Shown here: positions 24,101 to 32,815 of the stretch, piece after piece | How the letters are laid out: every line of letters begins with the position of its first letter | Position numbering within the stretch: the first letter of the stretch is position 1 | Source of the DNA: Xiphophorus maculatus | Taxonomy: Eukaryota > Chordata > Actinopteri > Cyprinodontiformes > Poeciliidae | NCBI RefSeq assembly: GCF_002775205.1 | Contig: NC_036461.1 | Location: forward strand, 8,531,015 to 8,595,014 | Direction: 5' to 3' | DNA length: 64,000 bases | Position numbers and translations under genes: made by a program | The notes under the pieces: model-generated | Databases searched by the model: none | What the model was told of the DNA's origin: nothing | The model's input: only the letters and a program-made list of their open reading frames with translations

Positions 24101-25996
24101 GTGCTGAGTCATGTTGAAAACCATGTATTATTTTTCAATTACATTCATTTCATTTCATTGATGTTTATCCTTGTAGCATAATAAAATCTTTCAAAGTTTA
24201 AGGACTTTTGACAGGTACTATCCCATTATAACTCTGTCTTCTGACTGTGCTAAACAGCTGTTGAAAATCCGGCCATCTGAACCAGGTGAAGAATATGTTG
24301 AGATGACCTTTGTGGAGCATAAGACATGTGAATGTAGGTAAGAGAACAAAAAAATATGTTTCCCTAATTTATGACGTAAAACACAGATGTACAAAAATAC
24401 AAACTTTCTCCTATTATTTACTTGTATTTAGTTAAAACTGCAGTTATCAATGATGTTTCCATACAGGCCTCAAACAAAGAATTGAGCCCTATTATCTTTC
24501 ACATTTGAATTAACAATATTGGGATCTAATTGAAAACAAGGCATAATAATAGTGTAAAACTCAACGTATCTATCTAAAGTGAAGTACTTAAAGATGCCGA
24601 AGTGATTATTATGTACATCCCTGCTAAAAAATACCCTTTCAAAGTCTAGCTTTACAAATTCACAAAATGAAATAGTGCCACGCTGTGAGCAGATCAACAA
24701 AGAAACAGAGCAAGAACAAACCCAAGAAGAGGCTTTTTTGTAACTTAACCACAGATTATAGGGAACAAACCTACATTGCCACGTTGTACACAATGTAGCC
24801 ATGTTCTAATTGCAACTTACAAAACTACTGTGGTCGTTGATCAGGCTAACTGCTTCTACCTATACAAGCTTTTAACACTCAATACCTCTGAGTGTGAAAC
24901 TTGAATGATTTTCTGGTATGTTTGGAGTTTTTAGGTGTAGTTCTACGATTTTTACTAATGTTGAGTTTCCAGGCCGTTCCAGAAACTCAATGTTACCTTG
25001 CATATACATTTAAAACCCAATTTAGATGCCTGTTTAAGATTTATTGTCCTGTTGGAGCACCTGATTATGTTTAAGTTTCCTCAATCTAGCTGATGATTTG
25101 AGGTGAAGTGAAAGATTTTTGAAATTGTCTTGCTTATTTATTTCTCTACCTATCATATATAATGTTTTGGGTTAGGATTGGGTTAGATTATTCTGCAGTC
25201 AGTATCTTCTCAGCACTTGGCAATGTTGAACTTGCTCGACTTTGTACAGTGACACTCATGTTATAGCAGTTTCCAGTTTATGATAAGCTTGAGTCTTGAA
25301 GAGACACTTTGTGTCAAAAATTTGTGGCAAAATTTGAGCTAAAACATAGCTCTTATGGGATAAGAGAACACTTGCAATAAATTTTTACTTGTGCACCCAA
25401 ACCTTGTTTGTAACAATAATTTAAGTTGTAAGCATTATTGTACAACTCTTGGAAAATGAATAGATCAGAAGTATCACTGAGAACTCAAATCAATATGACA
25501 TTCAGTCTGATGGTAAGAGAAGGTAAACCAATGTTCCAGAGCCAGGTTCCCTGTGAAATATATGTAATAATGCTGCAAATATAAATTTTAAGGGACCAGT
25601 TTGGTGATTACATTCACTACATATGTATTTAACTAAAATCGCACTTTGATTTGTTCTCCAGTAATTTATTGAAACTTTCTTCCCAGAGTGCGGAAACCTT
25701 TGATGAAAGTTGGAAGGTAAGAATTTTATTCTTTATTCTAAATTTTTACAATTAATAGCAAAAATTTTCAAAGAATCTGGAAAACTTGGATAATTTTTTC
25801 TTTATTGTGTAGGAGAAGGCAACGAGGAAGAGGAAGGAGGAGAAAGGAGAGACAAAAAACAAAAGACTGTGACAGGTAATGATGCACTTTTTTGCTGAGG
25901 AAAATGTAAAGTACCAGCTAGTTGTCGAAATCATGTTAATAAAGGTGCAATATTTTACTCTCGTTAACCTGCAGGTGCCAGATTCCTCGCAGGTAA
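6106..25996 (+). CDS. pgf: Placental growth factor (VEGF/PDGF cystine-knot ligand)
   Basis: Secreted homodimeric growth factor that in vertebrates binds VEGFR1 and promotes vessel growth. Coding exons: 6106-6168, 21623-21659, 22875-23071, 24258-24337, 25687-25716, 25813-25875 and 25975-25996 (stop TAA 25994-25996), all with GT-AG introns. They join in phase to 163 aa. Residues 1-21 form a hydrophobic signal peptide. The cystine-knot domain runs from about '[10 protein letters not shown]' to 'KTCECR' and holds all eight canonical cysteines, including '[10 protein letters not shown]'. N-glycosylation sequons fall at N29 and N95. Exon 6 encodes a 21-aa Arg/Lys-rich heparin-binding segment, and the C-terminus 'CDRCQIPRR' resembles the PlGF ending 'VPRR'. 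Exon 3 (197 nt) and exon 5 (30 nt) match VEGF-family exon sizes. The 'FQEVWGRS' motif and the short C-terminus favour PGF over VEGFA. Which fish paralogue (a or b) cannot be told. Confidence 0.95.
6410..6510. mobile_element. Possible hAT-like terminal fragment
   Basis: The piece 'CAGAGCCGGTCCAAGG' followed by 'GGCCCTTAGCAGAA' resembles one end of a fish hAT-type repeat. A possible matching end is the decayed GGCGCCC-containing segment near 8370-8400. No clean inverted repeat or target duplication could be confirmed. Confidence 0.3.
7020..7740. mobile_element. Tc1-like transposon relic in pgf intron 1
   Basis: The segment holds recognisable but scrambled blocks of a Tc1-type element: a 'GTGAAGCATGGTGGTAGTGGCA' region (about 7376-7397), a 'CAACACGACAAAAACCCAGCACACA' region (about 7500-7524), and an 'AAATCCAACTGAACATATCTGGAAAGA' region (about 7575-7602). 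These correspond to the transposase motifs VKHGGGS, QDNDPKH and NPIENLW. Frameshifts and stops run throughout. It diverges from the other Tc1 relics here and is probably a different subfamily. Confidence 0.7.
7861..7901. repeat. Perfect 18-bp inverted repeat, 5-nt loop
   Basis: GTACAATGTCACCAGATG at 7861-7878 is repeated inverted without mismatch at 7884-7901. It could fold into a strong hairpin. No duplication flanks it and it shows no transposon ends. Confidence 0.9.
8402..10750 (+). other. pgf intron 1, part: nothing recognised
   Basis: No coding exon with plausible splice sites and no identifiable repeat. Short open frames here (for example 9754-10071) have no family resemblance and no exon context. 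Confidence 0.45.
10776..11158 (-). mobile_element. tRNA-derived SINE, reverse copy
   Basis: Reverse-complement relative of the SINE at 3995-4451. The tRNA-like head lies at about 11080-11158, with the B-box complement near 'AATCAAACCCAGGACC'. The body contains 'CATGTTTTTGGACTGTGGGAGGA', and the tail of CATCC units lies at the low-coordinate end. A clear target duplication is not seen; only TACTGAG repeats at both sides. It lies in pgf intron 1, antisense to the gene. Confidence 0.85.
11159..14611 (+). other. pgf intron 1, part: nothing recognised
   Basis: AT-rich intronic DNA. A TTCAATTTACTT...ATTCAATCC stretch near 11275-11340 hints at a decayed interspersed repeat. Open frames around 13461-14014 overlap on both strands and show no protein family. 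Confidence 0.4.
14612..15215 (+). mobile_element. Tc1-like transposon relic, internally deleted
   Basis: The left end 'CCTTGCAAAGGCACCCATACTCC' (from about 14612) resembles the terminal sequence of a common fish Tc1 family. The segments 14985-15040 ('GCATGTGGAAGAAG...TGGTCAGAAGAGACCAAAATTGAAC') and 15121-15205 ('GAAGATGGATGGGGCTAAATACAG') match its transposase region around WKKVLWSDETKIE and [11 protein letters not shown]. The N-terminal half of the transposase is missing and stops interrupt the rest. It lies in pgf intron 1. Confidence 0.85.
15216..16720 (+). other. pgf intron 1, part: nothing recognised
   Basis: No exon-like or named repeat sequence seen. Confidence 0.4.
16728..16828. repeat. 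(TC)n / (TG)n / (TA)n compound microsatellite
   Basis: TC repeats (16732-16748), a TGTGTG run, then alternating TA blocks to about 16828. It produces low-complexity false frames on the minus strand. Confidence 0.9.
16829..21622 (+). other. pgf intron 1, 3' part
   Basis: No coding sequence supported. Homopolymer runs C11 at 21273-21283 and G12 at 21371-21382. The intron ends with the pyrimidine-rich acceptor tract TTTTTCTCTTTTCAG at 21622. Confidence 0.45.
21623..21659 (+). CDS. pgf: pgf coding exon 2
   Basis: A 37-nt exon encoding [12 protein letters not shown] plus one base, with an N-glycosylation sequon NST. Acceptor TTTTCAG, donor GTAAGT. The phase (1) matches exon 3. This linker between the signal peptide and the cystine-knot domain is poorly conserved in the family, so the assignment rests on phase and splice sites. 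Confidence 0.82.
22875..23071 (+). CDS. pgf: pgf coding exon 3 (core of VEGF/PDGF domain)
   Basis: A 197-nt exon, the same length as VEGF-family exon 3. It encodes '[10 protein letters not shown]', '[17 protein letters not shown]', '[13 protein letters not shown]' and 'TSNVTMQ'. It contains six of the eight knot cysteines. Acceptor CCTAACAG, donor GTAAGA. Confidence 0.97.
23115..24219 (+). mobile_element. Tc1-like transposon relic filling pgf intron 3
   Basis: Decayed near-full-length copy, same orientation as pgf. Recognisable blocks include 'GTAGATCAACACAAAGTTGAGCA' near the 5' end, 'GCTGTCCTGAGAAGGCCTCCAAGGTTTG' (about 23348), 'AGAGCATTAATCAGAGAAACAATCCAAAGGCCTATGGTA' (about 23564, transposase RALIREAAKRPMV), 'AGGTGGCTCCATCATGCTGTGG' (about 23864, GGGSIMLWG), and a 3' end near 24219. 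Stops and indels destroy the frame. It takes up almost all of intron 3 (23072-24257). Confidence 0.88.
24258..24337 (+). CDS. pgf: pgf coding exon 4
   Basis: An 80-nt exon encoding '[18 protein letters not shown]' and 'VEHKTCECR', the end of the cystine-knot domain with its last two cysteines. Acceptor TAAACAG, donor GTAAGA. Leaves phase 2. Confidence 0.96.
25687..25716 (+). CDS. pgf: pgf coding exon 5
   Basis: A 30-nt exon, the VEGF-family exon 5 size, encoding VRKPLMKVG between split codons. Acceptor TTCCCAG, donor GTAAGA. Enters and leaves in phase 2. Confidence 0.88.
25813..25875 (+). CDS. pgf: pgf coding exon 6 (basic, heparin-binding)
   Basis: A 63-nt exon giving a 21-residue Arg/Lys-rich stretch ([20 protein letters not shown]). 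Length and position equal the alternatively spliced exon that separates heparin-binding PlGF-2 from PlGF-1 in humans. Being a multiple of three in phase 2-2, it can be skipped without a frame change. Confidence 0.9.
25975..25996 (+). CDS. pgf: pgf coding exon 7 (C-terminus)
   Basis: Encodes R-CQIPRR and stop TAA (25994-25996) after the acceptor CTGCAG. The short Cys-containing tail ending in PRR matches the PlGF type, not the long VEGF165 tail. Confidence 0.88.
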
Positions 25997-27216
25997 CTTA
26001 GCGGCAACCCAACTACTGTTGCAGCGTGGCTGACTATTTATCTCCAGCCTGGTGACAGCATGAAGAGTCTCCTCCACTCATCTATCAAAACCTGTGTGTC
26101 CGCTGCCAGAGACTCCAACAGCTGGGTTGGTTTGCTGACACGTTGTCCTGATGACGGACAGGGTGTCTGCAATAACGAGATTCAACAGGACGTGCATATT
26201 GATTGGTGGAAACACTCTCTGTTACACACCTGACACAATGGACATTCATGGGAGCCAGTGCAATGAAGAAAAGAACAGACTCAACTTTTAAACTTCCACT
26301 TGATATTATTGTGTCAGTTATTTTAAGTTGTCAGGTTTTTTTCTGTATTTAAAGGTGGTAATATGTGTTAAATCTCTATATTTATTGCTAAAATAGTTGG
26401 ACCAGCAATCTTTAAAATGTTTGTTATCCTTTGTCGAAACATTATTATAAACACTTTGACTTGTATTGGTGGTTTTATTTTGACTGAATGTACAGCTGCT
26501 GCTTTGTACATGCAACAATGATAGGTCTCCCTCTAGTGTTTAAAATGTAATAATGCTCAATATTAAAATATTTTATTTGACAACGTTGTTGTTAATCTTA
26601 GACATGAAACTGTGTGGTTAGTTACAGATCTACCCTATCGTCACAGTTTCTTAATCTATTGCTAAACGTTTGTAAGATATATTAACTCCATTGTGACATG
26701 TTATGATCCGATTCTTTACATTCAATTCTCTACAGGACTGTTTCAGCACCCTCCATTAATTATTTCTTTTTTTAGGAGGCATGCTGAAAAAGACACTGGA
26801 CAAGCAAATCCACCACATGTGATCAAATTAAATACGGGACCCAAACTCTGGAGGAGGCCTGGAAAAACTGGTCAACCAGAAAAATTTATTCTTTTTTATA
26901 GTTTTTTCTGTATCGCATTCATTGTCATGTGGTATTCATGCACCTTTATCAAAATCACAAGATTGAAAAGTGTCTCCTTCATGCATTTTTCCCCTCTGGT
27001 TACACAACACTCACTTAATCTTGCTCCACGGGTGACTTCCTGAGTCTGTTCTCAGAAGCAGAGTCTTATTGGAATGATCAGTCAAGTTAATTATGTAAGA
27101 CCTTTTTCTTTCTCATAGATCAAAGAAAATCTATGAGAATGCAGAAATATTTCACCCATTCTAATATTTTTATTTCATTTAAATATTTATTTTGTAATAA
27201 AATTCTTATGACTGTC
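25997..27216 (+). terminator. pgf: pgf 3' UTR and polyadenylation signals
   Basis: Two plausible poly(A) hexamers: ATTAAA at 26562-26567, in an AT-rich stretch followed by TTGTTGTTAATC, and a canonical AATAAA at 27196-27201. The open frame 26693-27043 has no family match and is probably chance sequence in or beyond the UTR. Confidence 0.5.
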
Positions 27217-27435
27217 AGACAATATCTCGTGTGAGTTGTGTTCATTTGCTGATATATACTTAATCATGCAACTTCCAACAATATGTATTTTCAAGGCACA
27301 GCTTACAAATTTGAATAGGCTGATAAAGTTCAAGATGTTTTGTGACTTTTCAGAAAGTGAAATATCTATAGATTTTAAGGCTTTATCTCTTGCAATTTTG
27401 ATGATTATGGCTTACAGATTATAAAAAAGCACAAA

Positions 27436-28065
27436 ATGGGCCCTCTTTTGAATTCATTTTAAAAACTATCCATTGATGCAGCGTGGTATGGAGGTGATCG
27501 CCAGACCAATTTGCTTGATTCCCACCTTCAGTTGATCTGCATCATTGGGTTTGATTTTGATCATCTTACTCTAGACTCTTAAGATGCGTTTCCCAAAGAA
27601 ATGCAAACTTTATGTTAGTCTGAAAAGATGTCTTTGGACCATTGAGCAACAGTTCAGTTCGTTTTCTCCTTAGCTCAGTTAAGACGTTTCTGATGTTGTC
27701 GCTACTCAGGTATGGCTTGGCATGAGAAATGCAACATTTGTAGACCATGTGTAGGATTCATCTGTGTGAAGTTGCTCTCGATGTACTGACTAGCCACAGT
27801 CTACTCCTTGTGAAGCTCCCCTAAACTCTTGAATTGAGTTTTCTTGAGCGTTCTCTCAAGCTTGTGCTTATCCCTGCTGCTGGTGCCTGGTTTCCTATCA
27901 CACATTTTCCTTCCACTCAACTTTTTATGAATACCTTTGGATAAAGAACTTTTAAATGGCAATGATATTTAGTTGCTTATTTCCTCCTTGTGGAGGATGT
28001 AAATGACTGTCTTCTGAACAATTATTAAGTCATTAGTCTTCCATATTGTTTAAACTTTGAGCTAT
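27436..28065 (-). mobile_element. Tc1/mariner-superfamily transposon relic (minus)
   Basis: Read on the minus strand, this resembles the N-terminal/central part of the same fish mariner-type family as 1640-2570. Blocks such as 'GACCATTGAGCAACAGTTCAGTTC' (about 27637) and 'CTCCTTGTGGAGGATGTAAATGACTGTCTTCTG' (about 27985) are recognisable. It has no usable frame. It lies between pgf and cipc. Confidence 0.7.
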
Positions 28066-28098
28066 GTAGCCTAATAGTTAATTATTTATGAGACTGAA

Positions 28099-28217
28099 TT
28101 ATATTATATTATATTATATTATATTATATTATATTATATTATATTATATTATATTATATTATATTATATTATATTATATTATATTATATTATATTATATT
28201 ATATTATATTATATTAT
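28099..28217. repeat. (ATATT)n microsatellite
   Basis: An almost perfect run of about 24 ATATT units, probably length-variable between individuals. Confidence 0.97.
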
Positions 28218-28270
28218 AAAAGTCCCATTTTTTATTATTAGCGATTGTTCCCGATCGCTATCCTCTAGAA

Positions 28271-28587
28271 CAGTGGTTCTCAAACTTTTTTCAGTGATGT
28301 ACCCCCTTAAAAATATAATTTTAGTCAAGTACCCCCTGACACGGGCAAAACATTTTTGGAATAAAAAAGAGGTACAGTGCTGTAAATACCCTGTAAATAC
28401 TGAATATAAAATTCAGTGCATGAACACACATTTATATTTTATCGAACTTTTTACAAAAGAATTTTTCCCAAGACTTATTATGAGGAGCCTACTGATTTTT
28501 TAAAGATATTTTGAAAAGCTTCACGTACCCCCTGCAGTACCTCCACGTACCCCCAGGGGTACGCGTACCCCCATTTGAGAACCACTG
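28271..28587. mobile_element. hAT-type MITE with 8-bp target duplication
   Basis: A 317-bp element with ends CAGTGGTTCTCAAA and TTTGAGAACCACTG. It has identical flanking octamers CTCTAGAA at 28263-28270 and 28588-28595. The interior carries several 'GTACCCCC' motifs near both ends. It is non-coding, and the intact ends suggest a fairly recent insertion. Confidence 0.95.
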
Positions 28588-28916
28588 CTCTAGAATAACA
28601 AAAAAAAACAACAACTGTTGAGCAGTTTCCTTGACAACTGCAGAAACCTGTCATGTTACCATGGGCTGTTTGAGCCCTCCATCATGTCTTGCAGGGGTAA
28701 GCCATCGTACAATTCTTATTAAGCCCGCCTTAGAGTACAATTATAAGTTTACCTTTCAAGACAAAAGTCTTACTCACCTATATCACTTAACAAATGTTAA
28801 AGTCAAAGTAAACGTTTGAATGTGTTTGCCTGTAAGACGTAATGACGTTAAAAACCAGAACGGGTAGTGAGGAATAACGAATGTTAGCTTCGGCAGTGTC
28901 GAGCAGCAACTGAAGT

Positions 28917-29521
<605 letters not shown>

Positions 29522-29588
29522 AGCAGCAACTGAAGTAGCAACTTGGATGTCACTATCAAATATCAGTTTTAAAGAAAACGAATAATTG

Positions 29589-32500
29589 GTAAGTTTTTCT
29601 TAAAATGCTATTAGTCGAATAGATAGTTGTTTTTTCGTAAAGACGTCGTAGTTAGCTTAAATTCACTCTGGTTAGCATTACCTAGCTATTCGTGCTAACA
29701 GCAACGGAAAGCACACTGTAAACACGGAGACGTGTTGTCCCTGTTCGGTCAACACAAACAGCAGCCAATGTTTTTTGTTTGTTTATTTTTATTTTTTGTT
29801 TTTGCTTCTGTTGAACCGTTGTTGCATTAAGATAAAGTTAACCATTGTAAAGCTAGTAGCAGTTGGTTAAAAAAATGTACGTTGCTCGTCTAAACAACGG
29901 TACTTGACAACCTACGCGTTTTATGCACACTAAAAATATTTATTTAATTTGTTTCATGCTTCATTGTGAAGAAGTGAAACTATAACTCATCCTACTAAAT
30001 AGTACTTTAACAGTATAGTCTGCGGGAGCGTGGCAGGCCATTGAGCCGAATGCTGAATTCAGTAACAGGGCCAAATTTGTAATGTTTCACCTAATCAAGT
30101 CCTGGATAGTAAACAGAATTTACCTCAAAAATATATGTTCAAAGCACACCATGATGTCAAATTAGTGGATTAAAATGTAAAGGATTAATAAAAAGCGTTA
30201 GGCAAGATAAGATGCATTTACACTTGGTAAATAATACATTGGAATTTTATTATTCGTACGTATAATTTGTGTGTACAGCTAGATGGATAGGTGATTGGAA
30301 AAATAAGATAAAAATATCAAATAAGTGAAAAACAGGCCTAGAAACTCTGCACTTCAAAAATGAAAAAAGAGGATAACAAATTCTGTAAATCATAAGGAAG
30401 ATGCATTTCATCTGAGGTCAATTCACTTATGTCTGAAGAGTTTGAAGTAAACTAATCTCAGAAATCGAGCAGACTTATTGACTTGATGACAATCGTAACA
30501 GTGATTATACTGCTTGGTTCCTAGAGATGAGTAGGTATCACATAAAGGGGACAGGCGACCCCTTGTGGTGATACCTACTTATCTCTAGGAACCAAGCAGC
30601 ATAATGCACCGTCACACAATGTACGTGAGAAAAGTCAGGAAAGTGACTAAATTCTGGAAATGTTTTGTATGACTTAAATAAGCTGCCTGGGCTGTCTCAG
30701 TGAAATTAGAGTTTATTAATTAATAGCCAAAGTTTAAACAGCCGTGTTTCATATTATATGGATTTAATGTCAGTTGAAAACTGTTTTTAATTTTTATTAG
30801 ATACCACTATTTTTGTATGAAATGTCACTATTCTTTGCAAATGCATCAAACCATTGCTTAAATGGTTCAGTACTGTTAAAAATGACAAACCAATGCAAAA
30901 TAATATGTTAAATATCTATTTTAATAAATGTGGCTCTAATATTTGTTGTTGAAATAGCATTCATACATATTCCATTGTGTTTTATTGTTTTAAGGATGTA
31001 TTTTTGAAGTACATCCAGATTTTATTATATCTGTCTACCTTTAGATAAAGTTTGTGGATGGACCTATTACTTAATTTTTCAAGACAATTAATCTGTAGAG
31101 GATCTTGATGCTATGGACCTTACCAGAGGAGCCGCTTTTCATTGGCTGATGCCAATTCTATGTGGTCACGTGCGTGGCCATCTCACAAACACACTCTTTC
31201 CATTAGCTAAGTACAGCATAATGGCAGTACTGATACAACTTCTACACCTTGTAGCCTGTCTGCTACATAGTCTTACGTTAGCTAAACAGATCAATATGAG
31301 TACTGTATCAGACATACACTAAAGATTTTATTTTAGCAGAAAAGGCTTTGGACTAAACTGTTACTCGTGTTAGCCACTCTAGCACCAAGTACAGCTACTC
31401 AATCAACCATCGTTGTGTTCAGGGAAGCGCTGATTACTATTCGAGAAATAAATATCAAGCCTGGAAACTTGATATCGCAACGGACTGAATGTTATGTTTT
31501 TAACGTAATCTTTGCTCGTCTTGCGGGGCGCAGGCGGTTGCCACTGTAACAGGTAACAGGTGTGCTTAAACAAGGAGAGAGAGAGTAAAAAGGTACGAGT
31601 GGTTTTGAGTTGATCACCTGTTCTGGTTATTTTACCTTTGTTTACCTTCGCTGTGGCACATTACATCCGGTGTAGTTTCTAAACGTTGGACTAATTACCT
31701 CGTTCGTTTGTTGTTGTGAATGAGTATACATCATTCACAACAAACATCAAATAGAACAAATATATTTCATAAAATTTTAACAAACAAATGGCTTCTACCG
31801 TGGTAATTATGTGAAATGAAATTAATTATATCCCAACTTCAGAAGATTTGCCTTTACCTTTACAGAGCTCTTTGGTTCCTCCTATCAGTCTGTAGCTTCT
31901 CATATTGAGGTCATCAAACTAAATTTCAGATCTACCATAACTGACTGACACCTGCTGGCCTCAGGTTTACAACCAGCTTGTGACTGAGAAACCAGTAACC
32001 TCCTCCCAGATGATGACATGAACTTGTTAGTTCTTCTGTCCATTGTAGTAGCTGATATATTGTGAAAATCCAGTAGAAATTATGCACTAATCGAGTCATG
32101 TTTACATAGAAACAACGGCCGTCAGGCTTTGTTTGTGAGACTTGCTGTCACGTGGGTCGGTTGTGGGCGGAGCTTGGTAAGGTCCATTAACTAGTCAGAT
32201 TTTAATGCCTCTCTGATGAGCTACAATGTGCATTTAAATATGTTTAAGGGTAATGTTACAAAGAAGCATCAAAATAACGAATTACATGTTAAAATGAGCT
32301 CCATGTCTTAATTTAATTATTTACTAAATATGTCATTTGAAATATGTAATTAATTCATTCATTTTTACTGTTTAATTTAGTGATACTTATTTTGCAAAGA
32401 ATAATATTTGTGACTGCGATACTTTACACCCTCTAAAGCTTATTATTTAGAGTTTTTGCTATCTTTATACTACTCACATATAACCATATTTAAGGCATGC

Positions 32501-32700
32501 CTTGACTATCCCAAGACACTTAACTACTTGGAGTAGGTTAGGAATAAACTTTCCTTATGTTTTGTGAGTCAAATTAAAGCCCTCCGGTTTTGTCTTTAAT
32601 CTTTCAAACCCTAAATTCAAGAGATAACTTGCAACACCTTTCCTGATTGAGGGGCAAAATATTGGTACTATTTAACTTCCCATTATGTTTCTTTCCAGTG
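29589..32700 (+). other. Candidate cipc 5' intron
   Basis: Non-coding AT-rich DNA ending in the acceptor TTTCTTTCCAG just before 32700. Contains the long palindrome at 30501-30609. A CpG-bearing segment with a possible donor (AACAG|GTAACA) at about 31550 could be another leader exon, but this is weak. Confidence 0.4.
30501..30609. repeat. Long near-perfect palindrome (45-bp arms)
   Basis: Arms 30506-30550 and 30559-30603 are inverted copies with 5 mismatches, separated by ACAGGCGA. With one gap the arms extend to GTG/CAC at 30501/30609. No ORF and no clear target duplication. It would fold into one long hairpin. Confidence 0.92.
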
Positions 32701-32709
32701 GATTCCAAA

Positions 32710-32815
32710 ATGAACAGTTTTAACAAACTAAACACCCAAAGACTTCCACCATTTACAACGACAGCGCAGATGAGAATGTCCAAACAAGACCTGGAAAGAG
32801 ATTCAGGCTTCTCAG
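32710..32815 (+). CDS. cipc: cipc coding exon 1
   Basis: Encodes 35 residues from ATG, ending '...ERDSGFS' plus one base. Acceptor CTTTCCAG upstream at 32698, donor CTCAG|GTTTGT at 32816. Confidence 0.85.

Noticed and set aside
6106..25996. Assignment of the growth factor as VEGFA
   Set aside because: The FQEVWGRS start of the domain, the 63-nt basic exon and the short PRR terminus fit placental growth factor, as do the cipc, zdhhc22 and tmem63c neighbours.
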